Origin: Lachnospiraceae bacterium
Lineage (GTDB): Bacteria > Bacillota > Clostridia > Lachnospirales > Lachnospiraceae
Assembly (NCBI GenBank): GCA_017437065.1
Contig: JAFSBX010000087.1
Coordinates: 1 to 37,819 of the forward strand
Length of the DNA stretch: 37,819 bases
Reading direction: 5' to 3'
The notes under the pieces are model-generated. The model was not told the DNA's origin and did no database searches. It saw only the letters and a program-made list of their open reading frames with translations. Below are positions 7,894 to 16,307 of this stretch, one piece after another (within the stretch, counting starts at the first letter, position 1; every line of letters begins with the position of its first letter). The position numbers and the translations under genes were made by a program.

Positions 7894-9285
7894 ATGGAAT
7901 TAACAGATATTAGAGAATTGTATCGTGAAACAGAAAAATATGTAGACAAAGAAGTAACTGTGGGTGGTTGGGTCAGAAGTAACAGAGACTCAAAAACTTT
8001 TGGTTTTATTGTAATTAATGACGGAACATTTTTTGAGACATTGCAGGTAGTTTACAGTGATGCACTTGATAACTTTGATATGGTGTCAAAGTTAAATGTA
8101 GGAAGTGCCATTGTAGTAAAAGGTAAAATTGTTGCAACACCACAGGCAAAACAGCCATTTGAAATGCAGGCAACAGAGGTAGTTTTAGAAGGAGCATCCT
8201 CAGCAGATTATCCTCTTCAGAAAAAACGCCACAGCTTTGAATATTTGAGAACAATTTCTCACTTACGTCCGAGAACAAATACATTCCAGGCAGTATTCAG
8301 AGTACGTTCTTTATGTGCATATGCAATTCATACTTTCTTTATGGAAAGAGGCTTTGTTTATGTACACACACCATTGATTACAGGCAGTGACTGTGAAGGT
8401 GCAGGAGAGATGTTCAGAGTAACGACTCTCGATATGGAAAATCCGCCTTTAACAGAAGATGGAAAAATCGATTACAGCCAGGATTTCTTCGGGAAAGAGA
8501 CAAACTTAACAGTAAGTGGTCAGTTGAACGTAGAAACTTATGCATTTGCATTTAAAAACGTATATACTTTCGGACCGACTTTCCGTGCGGAAAACTCTAA
8601 CACAACAAGACATGCAGCAGAGTTCTGGATGATTGAGCCGGAAATTGCATTTGCTGATTTGAAGGATGATATGATTCTTGCAGAAGCAATGTTAAAACAT
8701 GTCATTCGTTATGTGCTTGAAAATGCACCGGAAGAAATGAATTTCTTTAATCAGTTTGTGGATAAAGGATTAATTGAAAGATTAAATCATGTATTAAACT
8801 CTGATTTCGGTCATGTAACTTATACGGAAGCTATTAAGATTCTGGAACAGCACAATGACGAATTTGAATACAAAGCATACTGGGGTTGTGATTTACAGAC
8901 AGAGCATGAACGTTATCTGACAGAAAAAGAATTCAAGCGTCCGGTATTCGTAACAGATTATCCGAAGGAAATCAAAGCTTTCTATATGAAGCTGAATGAG
9001 GATGGAAAGACAGTTGCGGCTATGGATTGTCTTGTACCGGGAATCGGAGAAATTATCGGAGGAAGTCAGAGAGAAGACAATTTGGAAGTTCTGGAACAGA
9101 GAATGGAAGAATTAGGATTAAATAAAGAAGATTATGATTTCTATCTTGATTTAAGAAGATATGGTTCTGTACGTCATGCAGGCTTTGGTCTTGGTTTTGA
9201 AAGATGTGTTATGTATTTAACAGGAATGGGTAATATCAGAGACGTAGTTCCATTCCCAAGAACCGTAAAAAATTGTGATTTATAA
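7894..9285 (+). CDS. asnS: Asparaginyl-tRNA synthetase
   Basis: This class IIb aminoacyl-tRNA synthetase charges tRNA-Asn in the cytosol. The 463 residues comprise an N-terminal OB-fold (about 18-105, [12 protein letters not shown]) and a catalytic domain. Motif 2 is [21 protein letters not shown]-like, and motif 3 is [15 protein letters not shown] followed by [10 protein letters not shown], diagnostic of AsnRS. Length is normal. The 71-base gap upstream is too short for a T-box leader, so amino-acid-dependent attenuation is unlikely. Confidence 0.96.
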   Translation: MELTDIRELYRETEKYVDKEVTVGGWVRSNRDSKTFGFIVINDGTFFETLQVVYSDALDNFDMVSKLNVGSAIVVKGKIVATPQAKQPFEMQATEVVLEGASSADYPLQKKRHSFEYLRTISHLRPRTNTFQAVFRVRSLCAYAIHTFFMERGFVYVHTPLITGSDCEGAGEMFRVTTLDMENPPLTEDGKIDYSQDFFGKETNLTVSGQLNVETYAFAFKNVYTFGPTFRAENSNTTRHAAEFWMIEPEIAFADLKDDMILAEAMLKHVIRYVLENAPEEMNFFNQFVDKGLIERLNHVLNSDFGHVTYTEAIKILEQHNDEFEYKAYWGCDLQTEHERYLTEKEFKRPVFVTDYPKEIKAFYMKLNEDGKTVAAMDCLVPGIGEIIGGSQREDNLEVLEQRMEELGLNKEDYDFYLDLRRYGSVRHAGFGLGFERCVMYLTGMGNIRDVVPFPRTVKNCDL

Positions 9286-9351
9286 AATTGCAGTTTATAT
9301 TTAATTTATGGAAACTGACAAAAGGGATAAAGAATTTATACAGGAGTCCAT

Positions 9352-10608
9352 ATGAAGAATAAGATTAGCCGTTTTTCAGGTTTGGTGTTAGCGGTTGTTC
9401 TGATTATTTCGGTGGTGGTGCCAGTGAGCGCCTCCACCATTTCTGAATTACAGGAGCAGCAGAAGGAACACCAGTCAAAGTTGGATGAAGTGACAAGTCA
9501 GATTACTGAAATGGAGAACGAACAGGAAATTCTGGAGGAAGAAATCAGTGACCTTGACTCAGAAATTATAAATATGTTTACAAGTATTGAACTGCTGGAA
9601 GAGGAAATTGACGATAAAGAGGATTCTATTTCAATTGTTCAATCAGAAATTGAAGTGGCAGAAGCGGAATATGAAAAAGCCAAAGCGGAAGAAGAAGCCC
9701 AGTATGAGGAAATGAAAATTCGAATCCGCTATATGTATGAGCAGGGTGAAACTGTTTATATGCAGATAGTTCTGGAGGCAGGCAATTTCGGAGATAAGCT
9801 GAACAAGGCTAATTACATAGAAAAGCTGTATGAATATGACAGGAAAATGCTGGAGGAATATCAGGCGGCAAAAGAAGCAGTGTTAGAACTTCAGGCACAG
9901 TTGGAGCAGGATAAGGCGAAACTTGAGGCAGAAAAGGCAGAATTGGAAGTGACAAAGGCAGAGTTGGAAGAACAGAAGGCATATATGGACACACTTCTTG
10001 CCAAAAAGAAAGCAGAATCATCCAATTATGATACACAGATAGCACAGGCAAAAAAGCAGGCATCAGCGTATAAGAAAAAGATTAAAGAAGAACAGAAGAA
10101 GATTAAAGCATTACAGGAAGAAGAGAGACGAAAAGCAGAAGAAGCATTGAAGGCACAGAAAGAGCAGGCAAATGCCGGCGGTAACTCAGGCGGCAGTTCG
10201 GGAGGCAGTTCCGGTGGGAATTCAGGTGGCGGAAGCTATAATTCACCTGCCAGTAGCGGAGGAAGTGCTACCGGACAGCAGATTGCAAGTTATGCGTGTC
10301 AGTTTGTAGGAAATCCTTATGTAAGTGGTGGAACGAGTTTAACAAACGGAGCAGACTGTTCCGGATTTACCTATCGTGTTTACAGTGATTTCGGATATTC
10401 TATTCCGAGGACTTCTTATGCCCAGCGTAGTGCCGGAAAATCAGTTGATTATTCGAATGCACAACCGGGGGATATTATTTGCTATTCCGGTCATGTGGCA
10501 ATATATATCGGCAATGGTAAAATTGTACATGCCAGCACTCAGAAGACGGGAATTAAAATAAGTAATGCACAGTATAGGGAAATACTCTCGGTAAGAAGGA
10601 TTGTATAA
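9352..10608 (+). CDS. Secreted PcsB-like coiled-coil protein with NlpC/P60 hydrolase domain
   Basis: A predicted exported peptidoglycan endopeptidase of 418 residues. A signal peptide covers about residues 1-28 (cleavage near VSAS). A long coiled coil (about 30-275, Glu/Lys/Gln-rich) is followed by a Gly/Ser linker (about 278-305) and a C-terminal NlpC/P60 domain. Catalytic Cys336 lies in GADCSGF, His381 in SGHVAIY, and a further His393 in KIVHAS. In this architecture (PcsB, CwlO types) the coiled coil is thought to control hydrolase activity through FtsEX; no ftsEX lies nearby. It likely cleaves peptide cross-bridges during growth or division. Confidence 0.92.
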   Translation: MKNKISRFSGLVLAVVLIISVVVPVSASTISELQEQQKEHQSKLDEVTSQITEMENEQEILEEEISDLDSEIINMFTSIELLEEEIDDKEDSISIVQSEIEVAEAEYEKAKAEEEAQYEEMKIRIRYMYEQGETVYMQIVLEAGNFGDKLNKANYIEKLYEYDRKMLEEYQAAKEAVLELQAQLEQDKAKLEAEKAELEVTKAELEEQKAYMDTLLAKKKAESSNYDTQIAQAKKQASAYKKKIKEEQKKIKALQEEERRKAEEALKAQKEQANAGGNSGGSSGGSSGGNSGGGSYNSPASSGGSATGQQIASYACQFVGNPYVSGGTSLTNGADCSGFTYRVYSDFGYSIPRTSYAQRSAGKSVDYSNAQPGDIICYSGHVAIYIGNGKIVHASTQKTGIKISNAQYREILSVRRIV

Positions 10609-10625
10609 TTTAGGGAAAGGTTTCT

Positions 10626-11210
10626 ATGGGGTTATTAATGAGTAAATCTAGCAATGTGAACAGGAATAGAACAAGAAATACTGCTCTTTCAGCAATGTTT
10701 ATTGCTATTGGTATTGTATTGCCCTTTTTTACCGGGCAAATACCGCAAGTAGGCAATCTATTGCTTCCCATGCATTTTCCGGTGTTTCTTTGTGGGTTGG
10801 TTTGTGGCTGGGAGTATGGCATAACAGTTGGTTTTGTACTTCCTTTGTTACGGTCTGCTATTTTTGGTATTCCGATTCTTTATCCGAATGCACTGACAAT
10901 GGCTATAGAGCTTGCCACATATGGCTTTGTTTCGGGATTTTTGTATAATCGTGCCAAAAATCAGGGAATTAAGACGATATATGTATCTATAATCAGTGCC
11001 ATGATTAGTGGGCGTATTACCTGGGGACTGGCGCAGCTTATGTTTCTTGGAATAAAAGGAAATACTTTTACGTGGCAGATGTTTGCAGCAGGTGCATTTT
11101 TTAATGCCATACCCGGTATTATATTGCAGCTTGTTCTGATTCCGGCAGTCATATCCGTATGCAAATTGGCAGGAATTACAGGACAAAGAATGAATACAAA
11201 TATTGGGTGA
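10626..11210 (+). CDS. ECF transporter substrate-binding (S) component
   Basis: A membrane protein of 194 residues with about six hydrophobic helices, for example TALSAMFIAIGIVLPFF and the C-terminal GIILQLVLIPAVISV. The N-terminus has LSAMFIAIGIVLP, similar to the helix-1 region that contacts the EcfT subunit in S components. S components bind vitamins or related compounds and share an EcfAAT module encoded elsewhere. The substrate cannot be assigned. The kinase five bases downstream suggests the imported compound is phosphorylated on entry. The ATG at 10626 (or the one at 10641) follows GGAAAGG. Confidence 0.82.
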   Translation: MGLLMSKSSNVNRNRTRNTALSAMFIAIGIVLPFFTGQIPQVGNLLLPMHFPVFLCGLVCGWEYGITVGFVLPLLRSAIFGIPILYPNALTMAIELATYGFVSGFLYNRAKNQGIKTIYVSIISAMISGRITWGLAQLMFLGIKGNTFTWQMFAAGAFFNAIPGIILQLVLIPAVISVCKLAGITGQRMNTNIG

Positions 11211-11215
11211 GGATT

Positions 11216-11785
11216 ATGCAGAATATTGTTACATCTATAACAGAAATGATTCATCAATTGAGTAAAGAAAAAAAGAACCTGATTATTGCTATAGACGGAA
11301 GGTGTGCAGCGGGAAAAACCACACTTGCTGCACAGTTACAGGAAGTCTTTTCCTGTAATGTAATACATATGGATCATTTTTTTCTCAGAACGGAACAAAG
11401 GACAGAGGAACGATTAAATACTCCGGGTGAAAATATTGATCACGAAAGATTTCTGGAAGAGGTACTGGTGCCTTTGAGAACCGGAAATTCTTTTACTTAT
11501 CGTCCGTATGATTGCAGGAAACAGAGATTGTCAGAAGAAATAATGACGGAACCAAAGGCAGTTAATATTATTGAGGGTTCATATTCCTGTCATTCTGCAT
11601 TGTGGGAGTATTATGACCTGAGAGTGTTTTTGACGGTCAGTCAGGAAGAACAGTTGCGTAGGATTATCCATAGAGATGGAACTGAAAAAGCGGAAATTTT
11701 CAAAAATAAATGGATTCCGCTTGAAGAATATTATTTTTCTTCTTATGAAATTGATAAACGGTGTGATTTTTGTTTCGAGACATAA
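11216..11785 (+). CDS. Uridine-kinase-like P-loop kinase
   Basis: A cytosolic kinase of 189 residues in the uridine kinase/phosphoribulokinase-like group. The Walker A is GRCAAGKTT (G28-T36). A conserved acidic strand, VIHMDHFFL, follows, where the Asp-His takes the place of the usual Asp-Asp/Asp-Phe. A lid arginine cluster (RRIIHRDG) comes near the end. The ATG at 11216 is chosen because GGGTGAGG overlaps the end of the S-component gene. The pair looks like import plus phosphorylation of a vitamin or nucleoside. The stop codon lies inside the terminator stem, so nothing is co-transcribed beyond it. Confidence 0.8.
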   Translation: MQNIVTSITEMIHQLSKEKKNLIIAIDGRCAAGKTTLAAQLQEVFSCNVIHMDHFFLRTEQRTEERLNTPGENIDHERFLEEVLVPLRTGNSFTYRPYDCRKQRLSEEIMTEPKAVNIIEGSYSCHSALWEYYDLRVFLTVSQEEQLRRIIHRDGTEKAEIFKNKWIPLEEYYFSSYEIDKRCDFCFET

Positions 11786-11809
11786 ATTTTATGTCTCGAA
11801 ATTTTTTTT
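11773..11809 (+). terminator. Intrinsic terminator overlapping the kinase stop codon
   Basis: TTTCGAGACATAAA at 11773-11786 is perfectly repeated in inverse at 11788-11801, followed by a T run to 11809. The stop codon TAA (11783-11785) lies in the stem loop region. Confidence 0.88.
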
Positions 11810-11881
11810 AATGAAAATCCCATTGCGTAGCAATTTTAAATGGATTGTTGCATCGTAATTATGAAGGTACTGAATAATTAC

Positions 11882-11911
11882 GAATAAAGAATTGAAAAGT
11901 TACACATACTA
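11882..11911 (+). promoter_or_regulatory. Sigma-G (forespore) type promoter
   Basis: GAATA at 11882-11886 and CATACTA at 11905-11911 are 18 bases apart. This fits the Bacillus sigma-G pattern GHATR-N18-CATWHTA with no mismatch. Transcription would begin about 20 bases before the AAGGAGG and ATG of the gene at 11941. Read by eye. Confidence 0.65.
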
Positions 11912-11940
11912 GCCGTGAAAAAATTTTAAGGAGGAATCAT

Positions 11941-12126
11941 ATGTCTAATATTTCAGAATTAGAATTACAGAATCTTCGTCACCTTATCATGGGGTATGAC
12001 ACATCCAAAGCAAAAATGGAAGAGTATGCAAATTGTGCAACAGACCCTAAAATTAAACAGTTTTTTGAAAAAGGTGCAAAAACAGCACAGGAAAATAAGC
12101 AGACATTAATGAAATTTTTGCAGTAA
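11941..12126 (+). CDS. Small helical spore-associated protein
   Basis: 61 residues, soluble, with no signal peptide. It is predicted all-helical (SELELQNLRHLI, KIKQFFEKGAKTAQENKQTL). It is the shorter of a pair: it resembles half of a coat-F type helical bundle, and the next gene has the fuller motif. AAGGAGG lies directly upstream, with a sigma-G-like promoter before it, so expression in the forespore during sporulation is likely. A structural role in the spore is inferred. Confidence 0.75.
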   Translation: MSNISELELQNLRHLIMGYDTSKAKMEEYANCATDPKIKQFFEKGAKTAQENKQTLMKFLQ

Positions 12127-12154
12127 TAATTTTGGAAAGGTTAAGGTAATTGGA

Positions 12155-12409
12155 ATGCAGGAAAAAGTAGTTGTAAATGATACATTGGCCAGTATCAACG
12201 GAGAATTGGTGCGTTACGGTGAAATGATTCCACAGACAGAAAATAAAGAGTTGAAACAGACTTTAAAACAGTTCAGAAATGCTTGTGAAATGTCTCAGGA
12301 AGAGTTATATCAGATGGCAAGAGAAAAATCTTATTATGTGCCGGCTTCTAAAGCAACAGAAGAAGAAATCCAGCATGTAAGAGGTCTTTTTACAACCGGT
12401 CTTTTGTAA
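12155..12409 (+). CDS. CotF-family spore coat-like protein
   Basis: 84 residues. The sequence TENKELKQTLKQFRNACE followed by QEELYQMAREKSYYVPAS fits the Coat-F pattern of two helices ending in an aromatic W/Y-Y-x-P/PA turn. Bacillus CotF-like proteins are spore coat or spore-interior components. It lies 28 bases after the 61-residue gene and is closed by a terminator, so the two form a bicistronic sporulation unit under the promoter at 11882-11911. RBS GGAAAGG. Confidence 0.78.
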   Translation: MQEKVVVNDTLASINGELVRYGEMIPQTENKELKQTLKQFRNACEMSQEELYQMAREKSYYVPASKATEEEIQHVRGLFTTGLL

Positions 12410-12424
12410 GATTTGTATTTAATT

Positions 12425-12468
12425 AAGAATCCGATATATGTTGGATGACATATGCCGGATTCTTTTTT
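12425..12468 (+). terminator. Intrinsic terminator of the CotF-like pair
   Basis: AAGAATCCGATATATGT at 12425-12441 pairs with ACATATGCCGGATTCTT at 12448-12464 (one mismatched position), followed by T residues. Confidence 0.85.
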
Positions 12469-12556
12469 GAATATATGGTTGATTTCATAAAATAAAATTA
12501 GTACAATATAATTTGTAATAGTAAAAAAGGACTAGAAGGTATTTTGGAGGTGCGCT

Positions 12557-15502
12557 ATGCTAGATGAGCGGAATCCATTGACAGGATTGTATTACGATAA
12601 GATCTTTTTGAAAAAGGTTGAGGATATTTTAAAGAATGTTACCGTGGATACTTATTGTATGGTAGCAATTGATATTGAACATTTCAGACTATTTAATAAG
12701 CTTTATGGAAGAGATGCGGGAGACGAGTTACTGATCCATATTGCAGACTGTGCAATAAAAATGCGTGATACATATAATGGGGCAGCGGGGTATTTTGGCG
12801 GAGATAATTTCGGTGTATTAATGCCTTATAAAGACGAACTGATAAGGGAACTTCTTGATTCCATTATTGAAGGAGTAAGGAGATGGAATAAGGCGGTAGG
12901 ATTTTTACCGGCGTTGGGTGTGTATGCTATAGATGATTTATCTGTTTCGTCAACATTGATGTATGACAGGGCAACGATAGCACTGAATCATGTGGTAGGT
13001 AACTATGCGAAAAGAATATGCAAATACAATCCGGATATGGAAGAAAAACTGGAAGAGGAATTAAAAATTCTGTCGGAAGTCCAGGTGGCATTGGAGAAGG
13101 ATGAGTTTACTTTTTTTGCACAGCCACAGTGTGATATTTCTACCGGTAAAATAGTTGGTGCGGAGTCTTTGGTAAGATGGAGACACAGCACAAAGGGAAT
13201 GATACCGCCGGGAGTTTTTATTCCTGTTTTAGAAAAAAACGGTTTTATTGCAGATTTGGACAGACATGTGTGGAGAAAAGTTTGTGAATGGCTGAGAAGC
13301 TGGATTGACAGAGGCTATCATCCGGTGCCGGTTTCCATTAATGTGTCAAGAATTGATATGTTTTCCATGGATGTACCTGCCTATTTAAAGGAATTACTTG
13401 ATACGTATAATTTACCGGCAAAGCTTTTAAAGGTAGAAATTACAGAAAGTGCTTATGCAGAGAGTAGTGATACGATTATAAAATCTGTTAAACAGCTTCA
13501 GGATGCAGGATTTTTGGTAATGATGGATGATTTCGGAAGCGGATATTCTTCCTTGAATATGCTGAAAAATGTTGCGGTAGATGTGATAAAGCTGGATATG
13601 CGCTTTCTGGACATTAATGAACAGGAAGAAGAAAAGGGAATCGGTATTCTGGAGTCTGTAGTCAACATGGCGAGAATGATGGGACTGCCTATTATTGTAG
13701 AAGGTGTAGAGACGCAGAAGCAGGAGGACTTCTTACGTAGTATGGGATGCAGATATACGCAGGGGTATTACTATTACAGACCTCTGTCTATTGAGCAGTT
13801 TGAAGAGCTTCTGGCAGATGAGAGAAGACTGGACTTTGACGGTTTCTGGTGCAAACAGATAGAGCCTTTACATGTAAAAGAATTTCTGGATGATAATTTG
13901 TTCAGTGATACGATGTTAAACAATATTCTTGGAGCGACTGCTTTTTATGAAATGTATGAAAATCAGATAGAAATTACCCGTGTGAACGAGCAGTATTATC
14001 AGTTGGCAGGGATTTCCTCCGATGAAGAAGCAGATTACGGAAAGAAATTCTGGAATCACGTGAGAGACGATGACAGACCTCTGCTGTTTTCTATATTTGA
14101 GCAGGCATATGAAAATCCTTCCGGCGGTGGTCAGGGATTTGTGCATTATCTGCGTACAGATGGAAAAGTGCTTTGGGTATATTTAAGAGTCTTTTTCTTA
14201 AGAGAAAAGGATGGACGTAAGATTTTTTACAGTTCCCTTGTGGATATGACTTCTGTACATGAAAAGAAGGAAGGTACCAGACTGGTAGTGCAGGAAGTAA
14301 ATGAATTATCTGAGAAGCAGCAGGCACGTATGGAAAAATATTATGGAGATATGCCCTGCGGATACGGTGTAGGAAAAGTCATACTGGATGAGAATGAAAA
14401 ACCGATTGATTATGAGATTGTATATGCAAATCAGGAGATGGAAGGGCTGAGTGGTGGAAATATACAGCGATTGCGGCATATGATTTTGAAAGCATTTGGA
14501 AATGATACGGAAAAACTGCTTAGGAAGGCGTATCAGGCGGCGTTTTTGGGTGAGACTGTAAATCATTATGTATATAGTTCTGTTACAGGTCGTTATCTCC
14601 AACTTACATTTTATCAGTTTGAGTATGGCTATGTGGCATGTATACTGAGAGATGTAACTCATATGCGTATATATGAAGAAACATTAAATAGTATGCTTCT
14701 TGCATATCGTGAGGTTTATTTTATACATTTACAGGATAATTATTGCAGAATGATTTATCCGGATGAGAATCATTTGCTGGAAAGAGGTAATTACGAGGCT
14801 GTAGTTGATCGTCATTTTGGAATGGGTAAAATATTAAAATATGACGAGGAGAGTGTCAGGAAGTTTTTATCGCTTCAGAATCTTAGAAATCAGTTGCAAA
14901 AGCAGGATACCATTGAGTATAAGTATCGAAGAAGTGCCAAAAACGTTCCGGAAGAATGGTGTTTAACAAGTATTACTGTCAGTGAACGGGAAAATGGAAT
15001 GCCAAAAACGGCTATTATGGTAATTAGAAGTATTGATGCCCTTATGCGTGAGAAAGAGAATCAGAGAAAACAGCATTTGGCAGAGTCACTCGGTAATATG
15101 TCAGATGGCTTCTTTATTTATCGTGCGGTGGGTGATGAAAAGGTACTATATGCAAATCCGAAAGTATTACAGATTTATGGTTGTGAAACAATAGAAGAAT
15201 TCAGAGAATTTGTAAATTGTTCCTTTACGGGAATGGTGCATCCCGATGATTTAGAACGTGTAGAATGTGAAATTCAGGAGCAGATTGCCAGTTCCGACCA
15301 TAATATGGATTTTATTCAATATCGGATTATGCGAAAAGACGGAGAGGTTCGTTGGATAGATGATTGCGGACATCTTGAAAATGAAAGTATAGGTGCCGGT
15401 GGCGGATTATTCTATGTTTTTATTTCGGATATTACTGATACGATTACAGAGTCGCAGAAAGAGCGGTTGTTGAACTTAAATAAATATTATCGGAAAGAGT
15501 AA
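12557..15502 (+). CDS. Large GGDEF-EAL-PAS protein, likely c-di-GMP phosphodiesterase
   Basis: A cytosolic protein of 981 residues with no membrane segment. An N-terminal GGDEF-like domain (about 1-160) carries the motif GGDNF (81-85) instead of GGDEF, so cyclase activity is doubtful. The EAL domain (about 175-420) keeps its metal and catalytic residues: E203 in ESL, N in SINVSR, E in KVEITES, D324-D325 in DDFG, K in VIKLDM, E in VEGVET and Q in YTQGYYYYRP. Several PAS-like segments follow, including about 440-560 and 830-960. This suggests a c-di-GMP hydrolase controlled by C-terminal sensors, an unusual order since sensors usually come first. TATAAT lies at 12507-12512; RBS GGAGG. Confidence 0.9.
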   Translation: MLDERNPLTGLYYDKIFLKKVEDILKNVTVDTYCMVAIDIEHFRLFNKLYGRDAGDELLIHIADCAIKMRDTYNGAAGYFGGDNFGVLMPYKDELIRELLDSIIEGVRRWNKAVGFLPALGVYAIDDLSVSSTLMYDRATIALNHVVGNYAKRICKYNPDMEEKLEEELKILSEVQVALEKDEFTFFAQPQCDISTGKIVGAESLVRWRHSTKGMIPPGVFIPVLEKNGFIADLDRHVWRKVCEWLRSWIDRGYHPVPVSINVSRIDMFSMDVPAYLKELLDTYNLPAKLLKVEITESAYAESSDTIIKSVKQLQDAGFLVMMDDFGSGYSSLNMLKNVAVDVIKLDMRFLDINEQEEEKGIGILESVVNMARMMGLPIIVEGVETQKQEDFLRSMGCRYTQGYYYYRPLSIEQFEELLADERRLDFDGFWCKQIEPLHVKEFLDDNLFSDTMLNNILGATAFYEMYENQIEITRVNEQYYQLAGISSDEEADYGKKFWNHVRDDDRPLLFSIFEQAYENPSGGGQGFVHYLRTDGKVLWVYLRVFFLREKDGRKIFYSSLVDMTSVHEKKEGTRLVVQEVNELSEKQQARMEKYYGDMPCGYGVGKVILDENEKPIDYEIVYANQEMEGLSGGNIQRLRHMILKAFGNDTEKLLRKAYQAAFLGETVNHYVYSSVTGRYLQLTFYQFEYGYVACILRDVTHMRIYEETLNSMLLAYREVYFIHLQDNYCRMIYPDENHLLERGNYEAVVDRHFGMGKILKYDEESVRKFLSLQNLRNQLQKQDTIEYKYRRSAKNVPEEWCLTSITVSERENGMPKTAIMVIRSIDALMREKENQRKQHLAESLGNMSDGFFIYRAVGDEKVLYANPKVLQIYGCETIEEFREFVNCSFTGMVHPDDLERVECEIQEQIASSDHNMDFIQYRIMRKDGEVRWIDDCGHLENESIGAGGGLFYVFISDITDTITESQKERLLNLNKYYRKE

Positions 15503-15507
15503 ATTTG

Positions 15508-15536
15508 TTCACAAGACTGTAAAAGTTTGTTATAAT
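15508..15536 (+). promoter_or_regulatory. Sigma-A promoter for the 97-residue protein
   Basis: TTCACA at 15508-15513 and TATAAT at 15531-15536 are 17 bases apart, one mismatch from full consensus. The -35 lies six bases after the stop codon of the large c-di-GMP gene. Confidence 0.75.
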
Positions 15537-15612
15537 ATATGTAGAAGTAAGCGAACTATACTTTCACAGGGGAATAAGAAAAGTGGGGTATAGATGAAAC
15601 GGAGGTATAGAT

Positions 15613-15906
15613 ATGAAGCAAAAATGTATGCGTTCACCATTTCCGGTTGAAGCTCAGAAATATGAGATTGGAAAAGGCATGGAAGATGGTTTTGAATCAT
15701 TTACAAAAGTAATTACAAACGGTTGGATTAAGACAGACGGTCTGGTGCAGATAACACAGGAAGATGGAAGAATTGTATGTCCGTTTATTCAGAACCGAAG
15801 AGGTCTTGTTTTTATTAAAGAAGGCGATTATATTATTTATGAAGAAGGCGGAGAACGTCATTGCTGTGGTGAGGACAAGTTTCATGACAGATACCATCCG
15901 GTATAA
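15613..15906 (+). CDS. Small protein with phage-type GDYII...C...F...Y.PV tail
   Basis: 97 residues, soluble. The second half reads as a short beta-rich module (GLVFIKEGDYIIYEEGGER, then CCGEDKF and RYHPV). This resembles a small domain common in prophage hypotheticals, where a G-D-[YW]-[IV]-I turn is followed by a cysteine and F-x3-Y-x-P. The gene has its own good promoter and ACGGAGG. No other phage gene lies beside it. Function unknown. Confidence 0.75.
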   Translation: MKQKCMRSPFPVEAQKYEIGKGMEDGFESFTKVITNGWIKTDGLVQITQEDGRIVCPFIQNRRGLVFIKEGDYIIYEEGGERHCCGEDKFHDRYHPV

Positions 15907-15965
15907 GCTTTTACGATGACTTTTTAAGTTTCTGCACATAAAATATTTTGTTTGTGTGAAGGATA

Positions 15966-15974
15966 TGATATAAT
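15966..15974 (+). promoter_or_regulatory. Extended -10 promoter for the 36-residue membrane peptide
   Basis: TGATATAAT at 15966-15974 is a perfect extended -10 (TGN-TATAAT), 37 bases before the ATG at 16012. The -35 is poor (TTGTTT at 15948 with short spacing). Confidence 0.6.
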
Positions 15975-16011
15975 AAGCAAAGAATGTAAAAGGTTGAAAG
16001 GTGGTAACAGT

Positions 16012-16122
16012 ATGTTTGTAGTTTTGGCAGGCGGTTTATTGGTAATTATTGTGGCAGTCGTAGTAGCGGTAGTAGCATCCGTGGTATCAGCTGTAGCCGC
16101 CAATGAAGATATTGAAGATTAA
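16012..16122 (+). CDS. 36-residue single-pass membrane microprotein
   Basis: A short ORF reads ATG to TAA and encodes an almost wholly hydrophobic Val/Ala-rich helix (MFVVLAGGLLVIIVAVVVAV at the start) and a small acidic end, NEDIED. AAAGGTGG at 15997-16004 lies at normal spacing, an extended -10 promoter lies upstream, and a terminator follows at 16143-16182. The complete transcription unit supports a real gene. It should insert once in the membrane with its acidic tail on one side. Function unknown; a role with a partner membrane complex or as a regulatory or toxin-like peptide is possible. Confidence 0.7.
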   Translation: MFVVLAGGLLVIIVAVVVAVVASVVSAVAANEDIED

Positions 16123-16142
16123 GAGTTAAAAAGAAATGAATG

Positions 16143-16182
16143 AAAAGAGCTTACTACCGGAGTTGGGTGGCAGGCTCTTTTT
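16143..16182 (+). terminator. Intrinsic terminator after the microprotein gene
   Basis: AAAAGAGC at 16143-16150 pairs with GCTCTTTT at 16174-16181. An inner CTACC/GGTGG pairing and a T run complete the structure. Confidence 0.75.
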
Positions 16183-16206
16183 GTGTGGAGTGGAGGAAGC
16201 TGTGAG

Positions 16207-16241
16207 GGCATGTTGCACAAAATAATTTTGTGCAACATGCC
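16207..16241. repeat. 35-base perfect inverted repeat
   Basis: GGCATGTTGCACAAAA at 16207-16222 is exactly mirrored at 16226-16241 around TAA. No T run follows, so it is not a standard terminator. It lies between the terminator of the microprotein gene and the YbaK-type gene. It could be a regulator operator, an RNA hairpin in the leader of that gene, or a small dispersed palindromic element. Confidence 0.75.
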
Positions 16242-16307
16242 TACGACAGGTTTTTGAATGGGAATATTAAGTCTGAGTGTAGTAGATTAATTAGGAGTAT
16301 AGAGAGG

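Noticed and set aside
16230-16307. GTG start at 16230 for the YbaK-type gene
   Set aside because: The GTG lies in the second arm of the perfect palindrome and has no ribosome site; the extra residues do not fit the family. A later ATG with TAGGAG is better.
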